Source of the DNA: Galaxea fascicularis
Lineage: Eukaryota > Cnidaria > Anthozoa > Scleractinia > Euphylliidae
Reading direction: 5' to 3'
Length of the DNA: 64,000 bases
Assembly (NCBI GenBank): GCA_948470475.1
Contig: OX419336.1
Coordinates: forward strand, 42,767,056-42,831,055
Shown here: positions 33,393 through 44,809 of the stretch, one piece after another
How positions within the stretch are numbered: position 1 is the first letter of the stretch
Layout: the number at the start of each line of letters is the position of its first letter
Translations under genes and position numbers: made by a program
The notes under the pieces: generated by a model
What the model was told of the DNA's origin: nothing
What the model saw: only the letters and a program-made list of their open reading frames with translations
Database searches by the model: none

Positions 33393-34038
33393 CCACAGGC
33401 GGCCCAGACGTTGTTTGTGATTTGCATACGTGACAGCATTGCGCCATTTAAGAGAATGTATGAAAATGGTTCAAAAATCGCTCTAAATTCAACTTGTAGT
33501 CAAGGACTGAAATAAAAGAAGCTTACCTTAGTCTGCATTTGTGTTATTTTGAAGTCTTTGTGGCAGCTGAGTCGTTCTAAAGCCATTTTGACGAAGCAAA
33601 CTTTTCCAAGTTTGCTTTCCAGTAAAGAGAAACGAAAGGCTGGCGACATGCTCGGCCGACCGTTCGCACTCAAAGCTCCATAAATTCCACTAAAATGCTC
33701 GGAGCTCGCCAAAATTGCCTCACGGCAGCCGTCGATAATTCTTCTTTCTAGTTGCTTCGCCTCGGATTCCAAGGTTTATCTTATCCGCCAGAAAAACGCT
33801 CCTTTTCGAGCGCTGGCTGCCCATTTTTGCTTTGTCGACATCCGTAACGGGTGATCTTGGCCACGGATTTCAAAATCGTTGGCTTAGCGACCCCTCCGTA
33901 ACGACAAAGTCGCCCTCAACCGTAGGGAGGCACAGGTCAATTTGTTGTATGCAAATTGAACCGTACCAGGGTCCCTGGGGAAACTACACCGGAAACGGCG
34001 GGAAACTCACCGCTTGCAGCTGATCGAGCGCTCGTAGC
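33393..34038. repeat. Left terminal inverted repeat of the P-like transposon
   Basis: 646 bp, reverse-complementary to 43806-44452. Differences that I see: C/T at the eighth base, a 5- versus 6-A run (near 33793), and one G/A (near 33821). The inner edge is GCTGATCGAGCGCTCGTAGC. It contains the minus-strand 90-codon ORF and presumably promoter activity for the transposase, whose ATG is 85 bp further in. Confidence 0.93.
33500..33772 (-). CDS. Outward-facing 90-codon ORF in left terminal repeat
   Basis: Begins MESEAKQLERRIIDGCREAI and is identical in translation to the copy in the right repeat. After ...ITQMQTK the sequence is AAG|GTAAGC, a good splice donor, so the last residues of the ORF may be intronic and the real product may be a spliced leader exon. 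Mixed charged/hydrophobic helix-like composition with no family recognised. It faces outwards, toward host DNA. Identity between copies follows from terminal-repeat identity and does not itself prove selection. Confidence 0.45.
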   Translation of the reverse strand: MESEAKQLERRIIDGCREAILASSEHFSGIYGALSANGRPSMSPAFRFSLLESKLGKVCFVKMALERLSCHKDFKITQMQTKVSFFYFSP

Positions 34039-34122
34039 AAAACTGTTTTTAAGCGCTAAAATCGCTCAATAAAACAGTGCTTTGAAGCCCTCAAATCGCT
34101 CAGAAACAGTGCCAGTTAGGCG

Positions 34123-37100
34123 ATGTTGTCTAAATTTGGAAGACGCGAGGAAGATGATATACTTCCAAAGAAAAAAAGGAAAACACAAGATGATTCGTCA
34201 GAGTGGAAAATATGGTAAATTCCCAGCATTTTTTTAATCGAAAATTGAATTAGTGAATCGTTAACGTGAAACGAAGTGTACTTAAATGTCTAAAAATTGT
34301 TATATTTCAATTCAGGGTCTTGGCCAATTATGTTTACCACGAAGGTGCCGTAACTGCAATCAGTGACATCATTCAGCATGCTGAAGAAGACAAAGAGAAT
34401 CAATCTGGGAACTGTGACTGCAGTTTGGGGTTTTCTTCTCTGGGGCGTATTGTCCGAGACCTCTGGGAAGATAAGGTGAAAAACGCGAAGCGTGGAGCCA
34501 GGGCTCATAGGCGACATGTCTATTTAAATTTACAGCGGATTCTACCGTGCGAGGAAAGCGATGAAAATCACTCCCTCTCGCTGGAACTAAGTAAGATTCA
34601 CCTACCAGAAAACTGGACTAGGGTGGAGGATAATGCAAAAACCGTCAGTTTTGTCCGCTTGGAGAAGTGGTCGTTTGATAACCAAAGGGTATCCACGGCA
34701 GTTGCTGTTTCTCAGACGGACAATAACACCTTCATAACGATAAGGTCTCATGGATGCGAAACCGAAGTGCCAAATGTCGTTCTCGGTTCAATGCAGCTAG
34801 CCAAACAGATTCGTGCGGTTTTTCGCCACATTGACAATTCTTTGTTTTGTGGCGGGTTCTGCCTTTCAGAAGGGGAGAGCTTACTAGCCTTGGCTGATTG
34901 TGTTAAGGGATCATACAAGGATCTATCCGCAGAGTCGGTGGAACAGCAGCAAGTTGTATACTTCTCATCTTCATGCAAGATTTTCTCTTCCCACGATGGG
35001 CGTTGCTCAGAATGTAAAAACCTACTAAGATACCACAACCTAAAAAGGCAGCGAAAAGAAAAACGCACAAGCATTCATCCGCACTGCAACAGGCGTTACC
35101 TCACGAGAGAAGAACTTAACGTTCAGTTACAAAATCAAAGAACTGCAAGATTAAACGCAGAACGAAGGGAACGATATTGGAAGGGAAAATTTGATAGCGA
35201 AGCCGTCGAATTAGAAGATGACGATCATGGGGATCTGTCCCAAATGTTAACAAATGTTCCAAAGGAAAAGGTACCGGAAGAGATGTTGTGTATGTGGGAA
35301 CAGCAAAAAAAAATGCTCACAACAAAAAGCAAACACGGATACCGATGGCACCCAAAGTAAGTACACCGGTACTTCATATAACTAGAGAGACCCTAGAATC
35401 GAGGTCGAGGAAAAACAAGTAACTCTGAAGAGTTAAATAAATGCACACGTTAAATCGTCTACTAAATGGTCGAATTCTTACGGTTAGCTTGCATAAAATT
35501 TCTTAGTTAAACGACAGGGGCTCTTTTTTAAAACCTACTCTTAAAGTCCCGGTGTCCATTCAGCATTGGGGTTTATCTTCAGGTAATTATAAAAGTTATT
35601 ATCAGTAGAAACACTACAGCACAAATGGTGTCTGAATGTTTTTATTCGACAGGATAATGAGACTATGCATAGACTTATACTGCAAAAATCCGCACGTTCT
35701 CGATCCTCTGCGCAAGTTCATCACTCTTCCAAGCAACCGCACAATAAGGTACAGCGTTAGTACTCTAAGCATCTTTCCCGAGGTTATGTCTTCTGTTTAC
35801 TCAGTGTTTACCGCCTTATGTTAATTTACCCTGTATTCCGATTAGCTTCAATTATATTTCTTATTACTAATATATCGCACCCGGTTTAAGTATTAAATGG
35901 CAATAAACTGAAGAAATTGCCTAAACCTTCTAACTCTTTTCCTAGACTTTACAAAAACAAAGTTGAGGAGGAACCTGGATGGAATGAACAGGTGTTAAAA
36001 TGGTGCCAGGAAGCCGCACAAGAGAAGGGACTACAAAAATCTGACTACTGGGGTGGATTCGTCATTGACGAAATGAAAATTCAGGTTCGTGTTGTTTTCA
36101 ACTATATTACTAACAAAAACTTGCTAAAAATCAGACCTTTGGGTAAACTATCTATCGCTTATATTACGCCATTTATGCACATAAACAGTAAATATGCACT
36201 CCATCCTATATACAGAACAATTTATAGTCACAGTGCAAATGTTATGGTTATTGAAGAGATCATTGTTGACCTCATGGATTCCTATCTGATTACTAATAAC
36301 ACAACGTATAAAAAGACAACCAATAATAGGATTGCCAGTACACGCAAACCCTAAAATAGCTATAAAACGCACGACAAGGCATTTAAGTATAACTGAATTC
36401 CGCTAAAACATCGCTTTCTAAATGCTAGGTTGGCTGCGTTAGGGTCTCAACTTAGTATTCAAAATGTTTCACCGCTATGTTTAAAGCGATTGTATTTGCA
36501 TTACCTGCTTAAATATCAAAAGACTCAAAGGCAAACCTTTTTCTGAAGTCTTTTTTTCTACTTTTTTATGGCGACTATCTTTTTCCGTACAGTTAATTGA
36601 CACAATTTTGAATTTCTTATATCATTGCATTAGGAAAACCTTGAAATGGTTATTAAAAATGGCACACATCGCCTCGTTGGCTTTGTTGACCTAGGCGAGG
36701 GCCACGACCTGATGAACAGTCTTGCAGGTAGGGTCCGAGTACATTTTTACTATATAGAAGTATAAGAACTTCAAAAATGACAGTCGTTGGAAAAAAAAAT
36801 CATATCGAGTTCATTGCTGAACACCCAACAGAAAAATAACTAAAGTTGTAGCGGCTACAGAAATGATCACGAACGACAAAAAACAAGGCTTTCAATAGAC
36901 GGACTATTGATAAATTATGAAATTTCTGTTTCATGAAATCTATGCACGTCTCTTGTCCTCATGCCTATTTGTGATCAGTATTGAAAACTATTCTACTTTC
37001 CGAAAAAGGAAAACATGTTAGAGTAGCAAAGCAATGTCACTTTAACAATACAGCTGGAACGCCTTTGAAGCTCCGACTACATCTAGATGTAAAATTCTGA

Positions 37101-39298
37101 AACACTATATGTAAGTCATTTAAACGAATGAATGATAAGAAATTAAAAACGTTAGGTATACTGTATACATAAGTTACCGCACATTATAATTCATACATCG
37201 GTTCATCCACAGGCAAAACAGAGCCTCAGCTGGCCACCCATGTATTGCAGTTCATCTTCTTAAGCGATGGAGGTTTTCGATTTCCAATAGCCCAATTCCC
37301 GTCGGGCGACTGCTCATCCAGCGACTTGTATTTTATCTTCTGGGATGGAGTCCGACAGATGTTAGATTTTGGATTTGTGTAAGCCTTTCCTTTGCGTCAT
37401 CCAGCTGGACATGCATGCAGTTTTCATTATCATACTTTTTTAAAATTTCTATAAACATAAGAGAAAAATAATTTGTAATGGCCAGTCTTCATTTATTGTG
37501 CCTGATTTTTACGCATTACTAACCTGTTAAGGATGTCAGTAAGTACATTCTAGGTCGTTCGTTGTCCTCTTCCTGATCCCCCTACGAGGAAAAAACTTTG
37601 AAGTCGTTACTCACGCTATTTTAGGCATCTTTAGCACACTCTATTCCTAATAAATATACCTACTGCTTTTATTTTGCCTTATTTATATAAAGCATATACT
37701 GGTGTATTATGGATGGCGCAGACTGTAACAGACAGTTCATCAAAATTCACTTCCATGGAAGAGACCCCGTGAAAGACCATTTCGTTACCACCAATGTCTA
37801 CACTGGAACCCCTATGGTATTCATTATGGATCCAAAGGTAGATCTTATATGATTTTCTACCCAACATTTCTGGTTAATTTAGGCCTCTAGATTGAAATAA
37901 AAAAAAATGTCACGCAACATTTTCCACGGCCTCTCCTATAAAATAAGCTTCCTTTTAACGGTAAACACTTATTCATATTTTTTTTTTCTTTTATAACCAG
38001 CACAACATCAAAAAAATAAGAAACAATATAGAGAAAAGTAATGCGACTGGAAAGCCTCGATGTTTAACAATTAAAGGCAAGACAATCACATGGAAAACGT
38101 TTAAAGATGCATACAACTGGGAGCAAAGCAACTGTAGCCTCCCTATTCACGAGAAGCTAACCACACAGCATTTTGATCTTGATCCTGCTTCCAAAATGCG
38201 GAATCATCTAGCAGAAGATGTTCTAGACGATAAGATGCTGTTTCTAATAGAGGTAAAAAAACTTAAAAGCTGTAACGTTTAGTTTGAATGAGCATAGCTC
38301 ACTGCAGCCGCCTCAATATCTTGCTACAATTTGTTAAGATCAGTTAAGGGCTGGTTCACACTTTGACATAAGCAGAAGCATAAGCATAAGTATAAACATA
38401 AGCATAAATAAGCATAGGAAAAATATATGTGTGAACCGGGGTTATATAAATATAAGAATAAGCATAAGCATAAGCATAAGCACAAGGAATGGAACTTTTT
38501 CCATTCCTTGTGCTTATGTCTATGCTTATGCTTATGTAACCCCGGTTCAAACATATATTTTTGTTATGCTTATGTTTATGCTTATGCTTATGCTTTTGCG
38601 CTTATGTCAAAGTGTGAACCAGCCCTAACAGATACTCAGTACAATTTATTCCGCCAGAAAAATTTATATTCTGTTTAATATATGATCATTTCGAAATTTA
38701 TTATTACGTTTTAAGACGAAAACAGTGTCAAATGTAGCCTTTGTTTCATCTACAGAAATATCAGGAATATCTGGACGCCAATAATAAGGATGGTTCCCAA
38801 CTTGAAGGCATAGTCTCACTGTTACGTCATACTTCAAGAATGATTCAATTTTTCAGTGACAAATTGCCAGTAACTTCTACAAATGACCATCGTTTACGAC
38901 AATTGGATGAATTCCTTCGATTTATGATTGACTGGAGAGAAGAAACCTCCCTGGACAATAATAACTTTGTTTCCTCAAAACTTTGGTTTGATCTTCAATG
39001 CATGTGCCTGGGATTTAGAGCTATGGTTGCCACGAAACTAACCCAATTCCCCTCATCTGTAATAAAGCCAGCGTTGGTCAATCAGGACTGTGTTGAGAAT
39101 CACTTCTGCCAAGTCCGGTCATGCAATGGGCAGAAAAATAACCCAACATACCTCAAACAACAGTCGACACAGAATTCCATAAGGTTTGGGCAGACAACAA
39201 TTAGCCGAAAAAGCAATGCAGGCAACCCAAGTGTTAGCTCTTTGTCATCGTGTTCACTACCTTCTCGTGAAGTTTATTCCAGGAAAAGCATGCTTTAG
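34123..39298 (+). CDS. P/THAP9-like transposase, nine exons
   Basis: Nine exons with GT-AG junctions: 34123-34214, 34316-35356, 35653-35748, 35946-36084, 36634-36727, 37213-37378, 37693-37837, 38001-38252, 38756-39298. They total 2,568 nt and join without a stop to give 855 residues. Features: an N-terminal PKKKRK (residues 15-20, nuclear-localisation-like), a CSEC...HPHC cluster (from ~261), a basic coiled segment, WEQQKK...YRWHPKIMRLCIDLY (the P-element pattern before the catalytic core), FVIDEMKIQ (~448-456), GFVDLGEG (~472), CIMDGAD (~547), IMDPKHNIKKIRNN, and a C-terminal VNQDCVENHFCQVRS (~783). Candidate acidic residues are D451, D550 and E789. No N-terminal THAP zinc finger is seen, unlike Drosophila P or THAP9. 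One intron carries a palindromic MITE. Confidence 0.85.
38348..38625. mobile_element. Near-perfect palindromic MITE (PIF/Harbinger-like) in transposase intron 8
   Basis: 278 bp beginning GGGCTGGTTCACACTTTGAC and ending with its reverse complement. It folds almost completely on itself around a ~TTT centre near 38494-38496, within GGAATGGAAC and TTCCATTCC. The arms are built of repeated CATAAG/CTTATG hexamers. TAA at 38345-38347 and 38626-38628 fits the 3-bp target duplication of PIF/Harbinger (Tourist-type) elements. It lies between exons 8 and 9, so it does not interrupt coding sequence. Confidence 0.85.
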
Positions 39299-39681
39299 TT
39301 TAGCTTGGTTTGCCACTGAGGGGTTTTATCAGACTATTTATCATTGCCGAACAGGAAATAGCATTCTAATTAACTATAGAGTTGAAACTGAATTAACATC
39401 AAATTAGTACTTTAGAAGTTGAGAACGAAAAAGATTGCCTTCACATTTCATTAAGTCTCAGTCTATCTGGCAAATTTTGTACAATGTGGCCGAGTCAGTC
39501 GAGGGCTTTCATCAATTGTTACAATTGAATGATGGATGTGCAAAATAAAGCGAACTAATTAAAAGTGGAGACACTCTGAGCTCAATATTGAAAATTGCAT
39601 GAAAGAAGCATATGCAGGCCCGATAAAATGCTTGCCGAGATCCCGCAGCTATTAAATTAATGAATTCCAGTGAATATTTAC

Positions 39682-42600
39682 CTGATAACCTGAATCTCAT
39701 TCTCACACTACCATTGGTCGCATCCGTGTCTGTTGCCACGACCTGGTACTGGCGGTCGTCGACAGGTCCAATGAAAGGAATTGAGGTATGATTACGCAGT
39801 GCTCCAATTATCGCGGTAGCTAAATTCTTCTTTGTGTCATTTTTTCTGAAGTTTACTTCATAGGCTTCGCAGAGGGACACAAGCTGGACTTTCAGATACA
39901 CACGGGCAAAAACATTTGGATCGTTGTACTTTTCAATGAACTGCAACAACCGTCCATGGGAAGTCACCTTACCCTCTGACCGATCTTGAACGATTTCCTT
40001 TAAAATATATATAAAAAACAAACGTTATAACTTAAAGTGAAGTGTATGAGCTAAGAACTGAACTAACTGATAAAAAAATGGCATTGAGAAGGTGACATAT
40101 AATTGCTTACTGTATTTTTGTTACTCGAAAAAGATATGAAAAGCTGCAATTTATTATGTAGCGTATCTGTTTTACTAATAGGAGTAATTTTTATCAGCAA
40201 CAAATGAATAAGATCTCTAAACATGTTATGGTTAAAGTTTACGCAAATTTCGCCACAGTAGTTGCTGTTTTATAGTTCATATTAAGAGAAACCCAATAGA
40301 ATCAGTTGGAAATATTTTCCTTTTTATATTGAAAAGGAATAACTAAATAGACATTGCCATGCGTACTTACGGAAAGAGTAACCTATTCTTATGAAGACTC
40401 GTACATTACCGTATTCACTGGAATAAACGCCGCGGCGCTTATTGAAATTTTTGCCCCTCATGGGAGGCGCTTATATTTGAGGGCGGTGCCTATTGACAAA
40501 TTTGACGCGGATTTGTGAAAAATTTTGAAAATTTTTCAGCAACCAACAGATCTGAATGTCTTTTCATCATTTGTCTTTCCGGTACCTTTAAATTGATTTA
40601 CCCAACTACGTTCCCACTGTCCCTTTGTACAAAGTCGCATCGGGACTGCGGGGCTTATTAACCTTTTTGTACTTATGGTATTTAACTTATTATATAGGTA
40701 ACCGTAAAATATTTTACGCCCAGCAAACAAGGGCTTAGCTGTTTACCGTAAACATTTACATTTGTATAATATACTCTCACCAAATAAAACACAATAAAGG
40801 GCAAAATTAATTAGAGAACGATTTGCTTCACCGGCAACTACAATGAAGGTAATCACTAGTGTAATAAGCAGATAGGGCCAGGCTGCCACATATTGAAAAT
40901 ATAGGTCATGGGGAACAATAGTGCGTGAAATACAAATGTAGTACTCACCTTGTATGGCACACTGTCCGTCTTCTCTTGACTTCTTTTTTGCCGTTGCAAG
41001 ACTCTCTTTCTCAATTCGGCACTCTTCTTAAGTTGATAACTTCGTCTGAAATCCCGCAAGTATTGAGACTTTCCCATATGTAGATAACGCTCAATGACGT
41101 CCTCTAAGATCGTCTCAATCAGTTGCTAAGAAAAGAAAACATGTACAGTACATTAAAGGCGGTTAGAATGAAAGCCTACGGAAGTGTCGTTATTCATTCA
41201 TTCATTCATTCATATAGTTTCAGGAATTAATCCGCTTTAAATGTTAATTAACGAATACTTTTTATCATGATAATAATCTAAGGATAATTAGCAGTTACAA
41301 AAATAGACACTAAAGGTTTTCCTTCTATCGTTCGTCATCAAAAGTTATTTCCTCTAACCTCCTTTTCTTTTATCTCCTCGTGGGTGAAGCACTGCTCCCA
41401 CTTTGACTTGAGTTCTGCGTTGCTTTTGAGCTTTTGATAGGCAACCTGCACCATGTTTGCTCTATCTTGTCTCATCGCCTGGTCATTCAACAACTGGACG
41501 CGCTGGCTTTCGAGGGCCATAAAGAAACGATAAGCTGCGTCTTCAATGTGGATGAGCCCCCTTTCTCGATATTGGCGGGCCTCCGTCACCTGAAGCGTTT
41601 CCTTGTGCTGGCTTGCCTGTTCAAGAACCGACAAAGAGCTGACGAGAGATTCTTCAATCAGCTCGCAGATTGCGTGATGGCGTCTTACTGACCTCATGGT
41701 CTCTGCGTTTTCCGTGTGAATCTTAATTCGAACAAATCTCCTCGACTTCTCGAGAACTTTTCGTATAGCCCAGCCCCCAACGTGACGAACTTTTGCCTTT
41801 CCAGCGTCAGGCATTTGCTCAACGTCGAAAGTGACTACTTCCTGACGGCATCCCTCCGCTGAAATACGGAATAATTCTGCCAGAAATTTGAAATAAACCT
41901 TCTTGCTTATGTCCACAGCAGCTGAACGTTGAGCTGACGTAAAGGTAGACACGTTGAAGAGGCATTTAACGTACTGTAGAAACTCGAACGAATATAACAA
42001 TGCGTGGAATTTGGCGGTTGCCAAGAAAAAATCGCCTTTGGAGACTTTAACTTCTAACTCGTCTGGGTTTTCGACGATATGATTTTCCAGGGCCAAAAAT
42101 GAATGAAACCAAACGATATCAACAAAGGCTTTGATATTTTCGGACAAATGTGGCTCCTTTAGACAATCTAGCGCCTCGTTCACCATTTGACTGTATTCTG
42201 AACCAGGTGTGTGTACCTTTAACGCATTCAAAACAGCCATTATATCGAAACCCTCTTGTGGAGGTCTCGACAGTTCTGATTGCCGATTTTCCATCTGATA
42301 AAACAGGTCTGCAACATTCAAGTCAACTTCGGTGTCCTCGCTTTCGAAGTACGCTTGAACCAAGCCTACACACACATCGATTGGAAACTTATAGTAATCT
42401 TCTGCAGCATCTCGAGAATCTTCGGCGTCGAACCTGTCGCGTACGTCAAAGAAACCATCGTCAACTGCCGACTTTCTTCTGCAACAATTTAGGGATTGGT
42501 CGCGTTCTCCTATATCCCGGCTGCATTGACGGATGACTTCGGGATCAGCTGCCTGTAGCTGATTTCGATTGAAGTCTAATACTTGCAGCGTATCCTGGGA

Positions 42601-43770
42601 CTTAACACGAGACATGGCAACATATATTAACCCTGGTACAAACTCTTTAGAAGAGTGTAAAACAACGCCAGAAAGCTCCAACCCTTGTGACTTGTGGCAG
42701 GTCACAGCGTACGCCAAGATGACGGGAAATTGGGTGACGCTTCCGATTTTCTCACCTTGACGATTTCTTCTCACCCAGGTGACTCGTTCAATGGCGATAT
42801 TGCCGACCCTCTCAAAATTAACTACAAGTTTTCCATCTACTGCTTTCTTAAAAGTTCCCATGCTGCCATTTTTCAGTTCGTCGGACAAGTTCCAAACAAG
42901 CATTACTTTACAATTGTTCTTTAAATGGAGAACCTTTTCACCTGGCCAGGAAATCTTGTCACCAGCACTGCCTTCGTAGGTGGCATCGAACCGAATAAAC
43001 TCACCATCAACATCTTCCAACCGAGAGCGATTAAATAACAAAACAGAATTTTTCTTAAAGAAAATATGCGTTGCTGTCGTCTCCAGCTCTGGTCGTATGT
43101 TCCTTGATAAATGCTGAATGTATTGGGCAGTTTCTTCAGAGCAAATGCCAAGTCTGACTTCGGATAAGGAATGAAGAAGAAGTGCGTTTTCTTCGGATTG
43201 ACGTAATACTTTGGTCAACTGGAAACGATGGGGTACGGCGTGCTGAAAAACTATCGAAGTGAACATAAAATCTCCGGAATCAAAATTGTTCGGAACAGGC
43301 CGTAGCTGCAAAAATTCGCCAACTACAATTAGCTGTATTTCCGCGAAAGGCATCTTGTTTTCTTCACCATCGCATTCGTACGCTCTATGATGCAGGGCAT
43401 TCGCAAGCTCTAACATTCGCGCACTAGACATGCTAGCTTCGTCCCAAATCACCACGTCCACTTTTCGAAGCTTTTCCGTGATTCGAACGTCACTTATAGC
43501 ACGAAGAATAAGCTTTTCAGATGGCATGTCGGCAGCACCAAGAGCATAGTACGAGTGGGCTGTTGAAGCGATACCACGCTCGTAAACATGACAAGCAATT
43601 CCGCTCGAACAAACCAGGGCTACTTTTAGACCACGTTGCTTACAATCTTCTCTGATGGCGTTTACTATCGTCGACTTTCCCGTTCCTGCTTGGCCGGTGA
43701 TAAGAATATTATGCCCAGACCTTGCACACTCTAAAATTTCACATTGCTCTTTCGTAAAGATCGTAGTCAT
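39682..43770 (-). CDS. PIF1-like SF1B helicase, three or more exons, carried by the P-like transposon
   Basis: Exon A runs 43770-41359 (804 codons, ATG 36 bp inside the right terminal repeat), exon B 41125-40949 (59 codons) and exon C 39997-39682, joined in frame at GT-AG junctions (the exon A donor GAG|GTTAGA is weak). The 3' end is unresolved; reading past the last donor stops at 39512. Motifs in exon A: Walker A GQAGTGKST (26-34), WDEASM (DE at 110-111), VVGEFLQLRPV (motif III, E where PIF1 usually has D), VTCHKSQGLEL, and YVAMSRV. The ~370 residues after the helicase core are unrecognised and helical. As an SF1B enzyme it should unwind DNA 5' to 3' in the nucleus. No Rep nuclease, hence not a Helitron RepHel. 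Without splicing, exon A alone gives an 810-residue protein. Confidence 0.85.
40408..40680. repeat. Possible MITE fragment in helicase intron
   Basis: Starts ACCGTATTCACTGGAATAAA and contains GCGCTTATT words (CGGCGCTTATT, GGCGCTTATATT), a pattern common at the ends of invertebrate MITEs. No clear right end or target duplication, so the boundaries are uncertain. A short (ATTC)n microsatellite lies at 41191-41214 in the neighbouring intron. Confidence 0.3.
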
Positions 43771-43805
43771 CTTTGCAAATACTCATACGGCTATAAGAAC
43801 CCATC

Positions 43806-44452
43806 GCTACGAGCGCTCGATCAGCTGCAAGCGGTGAGTTTCCCGCCGTTTCCGGTGTAGTTTCCCCAGGGACCCTGGTACGGTTCAATTTGCATACAAC
43901 AAATTGACCTGTGCCTCCCTACGGTTGAGGGCGACTTTGTCGTTACGGAGGGGTCGCTAAGCCAACGATTTTGAAATCCGTGGCCAAGATCACCCGTTAC
44001 GGATGTCGACAAAGCAAAAATGGGTAGCCAGCGCTCGAAAAGGAGCGTTTTTTCTGGCGGATAAGATAAACCTTGGAATCCGAGGCGAAGCAACTAGAAA
44101 GAAGAATTATCGACGGCTGCCGTGAGGCAATTTTGGCGAGCTCCGAGCATTTTAGTGGAATTTATGGAGCTTTGAGTGCGAACGGTCGGCCGAGCATGTC
44201 GCCAGCCTTTCGTTTCTCTTTACTGGAAAGCAAACTTGGAAAAGTTTGCTTCGTCAAAATGGCTTTAGAACGACTCAGCTGCCACAAAGACTTCAAAATA
44301 ACACAAATGCAGACTAAGGTAAGCTTCTTTTATTTCAGTCCTTGACTACAAGTTGAATTTAGAGCGATTTTTGAACCATTTTCATACATTCTCTTAAATG
44401 GCGCAATGCTGTCACGTATGCAAATCACAAACAACGTCTGGGCCACCTGTGG
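43806..44452. repeat. Right terminal inverted repeat of the P-like transposon
   Basis: 647 bp, reverse complement of 33393-34038 with about three differences. It ends CGTCTGGGCCACCTGTGG, followed by TTATT. The helicase start codon lies 36 bp inside its inner edge. Confidence 0.93.
44073..44345 (+). CDS. Outward-facing 90-codon ORF in right terminal repeat
   Basis: Same translation as the ORF at 33500-33772. The putative splice donor AAG|GTAAGC is at about 44319-44324. A transcript from here would run out of the transposon toward the RecQ gene, whose ATG is at 44810 on the same strand. No acceptor linking the two is evident. Confidence 0.45.
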   Translation: MESEAKQLERRIIDGCREAILASSEHFSGIYGALSANGRPSMSPAFRFSLLESKLGKVCFVKMALERLSCHKDFKITQMQTKVSFFYFSP

Positions 44453-44526
44453 TTATTCTGGTCAGTCCGCCAAGCCGAAGTGATTTCAGTTGGAGTTGGG
44501 TAAAGCGACCAAATTAACTTATGAAT

Positions 44527-44640
44527 AGACTACGAGCAGTCCCTTTGTTTTCTTATAGTCCGTCGAGAGCGGAGCAAAAAAAACAGGCCGCGCGAAAGTT
44601 GGTGTCTGGGCGCAAGGCGAAAAAAAAGGGACTACAGAAA
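44527..44640. repeat. Fragment of another transposon end
   Basis: The left part, GACTACGAGCAGTCCC and TTATAGTCCGTCGAG, and a closing AAAAAAGGGACTAC look like the end of a foldback/TIR element. The partner end is not seen, so it is probably a truncated copy in which, or next to which, the RecQ-bearing element landed. Confidence 0.4.
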
Positions 44641-44809
44641 AATTAGTCTCCTTCGCAGCCGTTTTTTGGGCTGTCACGCAACGCTCCCCCCAAACCCGAA
44701 CCACATTCCTTTCCATGACTTAGCCAATCACAGTTCCCCTCACATAATCCTGAGGCAGTCGCGCCAAGACCATTTGGCCAATGACAGCTCGTGTCCTATC
44801 GAAGAAAAT

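Larger units (their letters stand above)
33393..44452 (+). mobile_element. P-superfamily-like DNA transposon carrying a PIF1-type helicase
   Basis: An 11.06-kb element bounded by inverted repeats of 646 and 647 bp that differ at about three positions and start CCACAGG(C/T)GGCCCAGACG. It is flanked by TTATT at 33388-33392 and 44453-44457. It holds two multi-exon genes: a transposase on + (34123-39298) and a PIF1-like helicase on minus (43770 to about 39600). They converge tail to tail, and each starts within 90 bp of a terminal repeat's inner edge. Each terminal repeat also has an outward ORF. The transposase resembles P-element/THAP9-type enzymes. A P element would be expected to make a 7-8-bp target duplication, whereas only 5 bp match here. 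Near-identical ends and open reading frames suggest recent, possibly ongoing, mobility. Confidence 0.85.

Noticed and set aside
38324..38678. Several 60-80-codon ORFs rich in Cys-Leu or His-Lys around 38.3-38.7 kb
   Set aside because: They are translations of the CTTATG/CATAAG hexamer palindrome, not genes.
41359..43770. Helitron interpretation of the PIF1-like helicase
   Set aside because: No Rep HUH nuclease domain, no Helitron 3' hairpin/CTRR end, and the gene lies within long terminal inverted repeats with a DDE-type transposase gene.
33393..44452. Palindrome-flanked viral or Maverick/Polinton integration
   Set aside because: No DNA polymerase B, retroviral-type integrase, capsid or packaging ATPase frames, and the element is only 11 kb.
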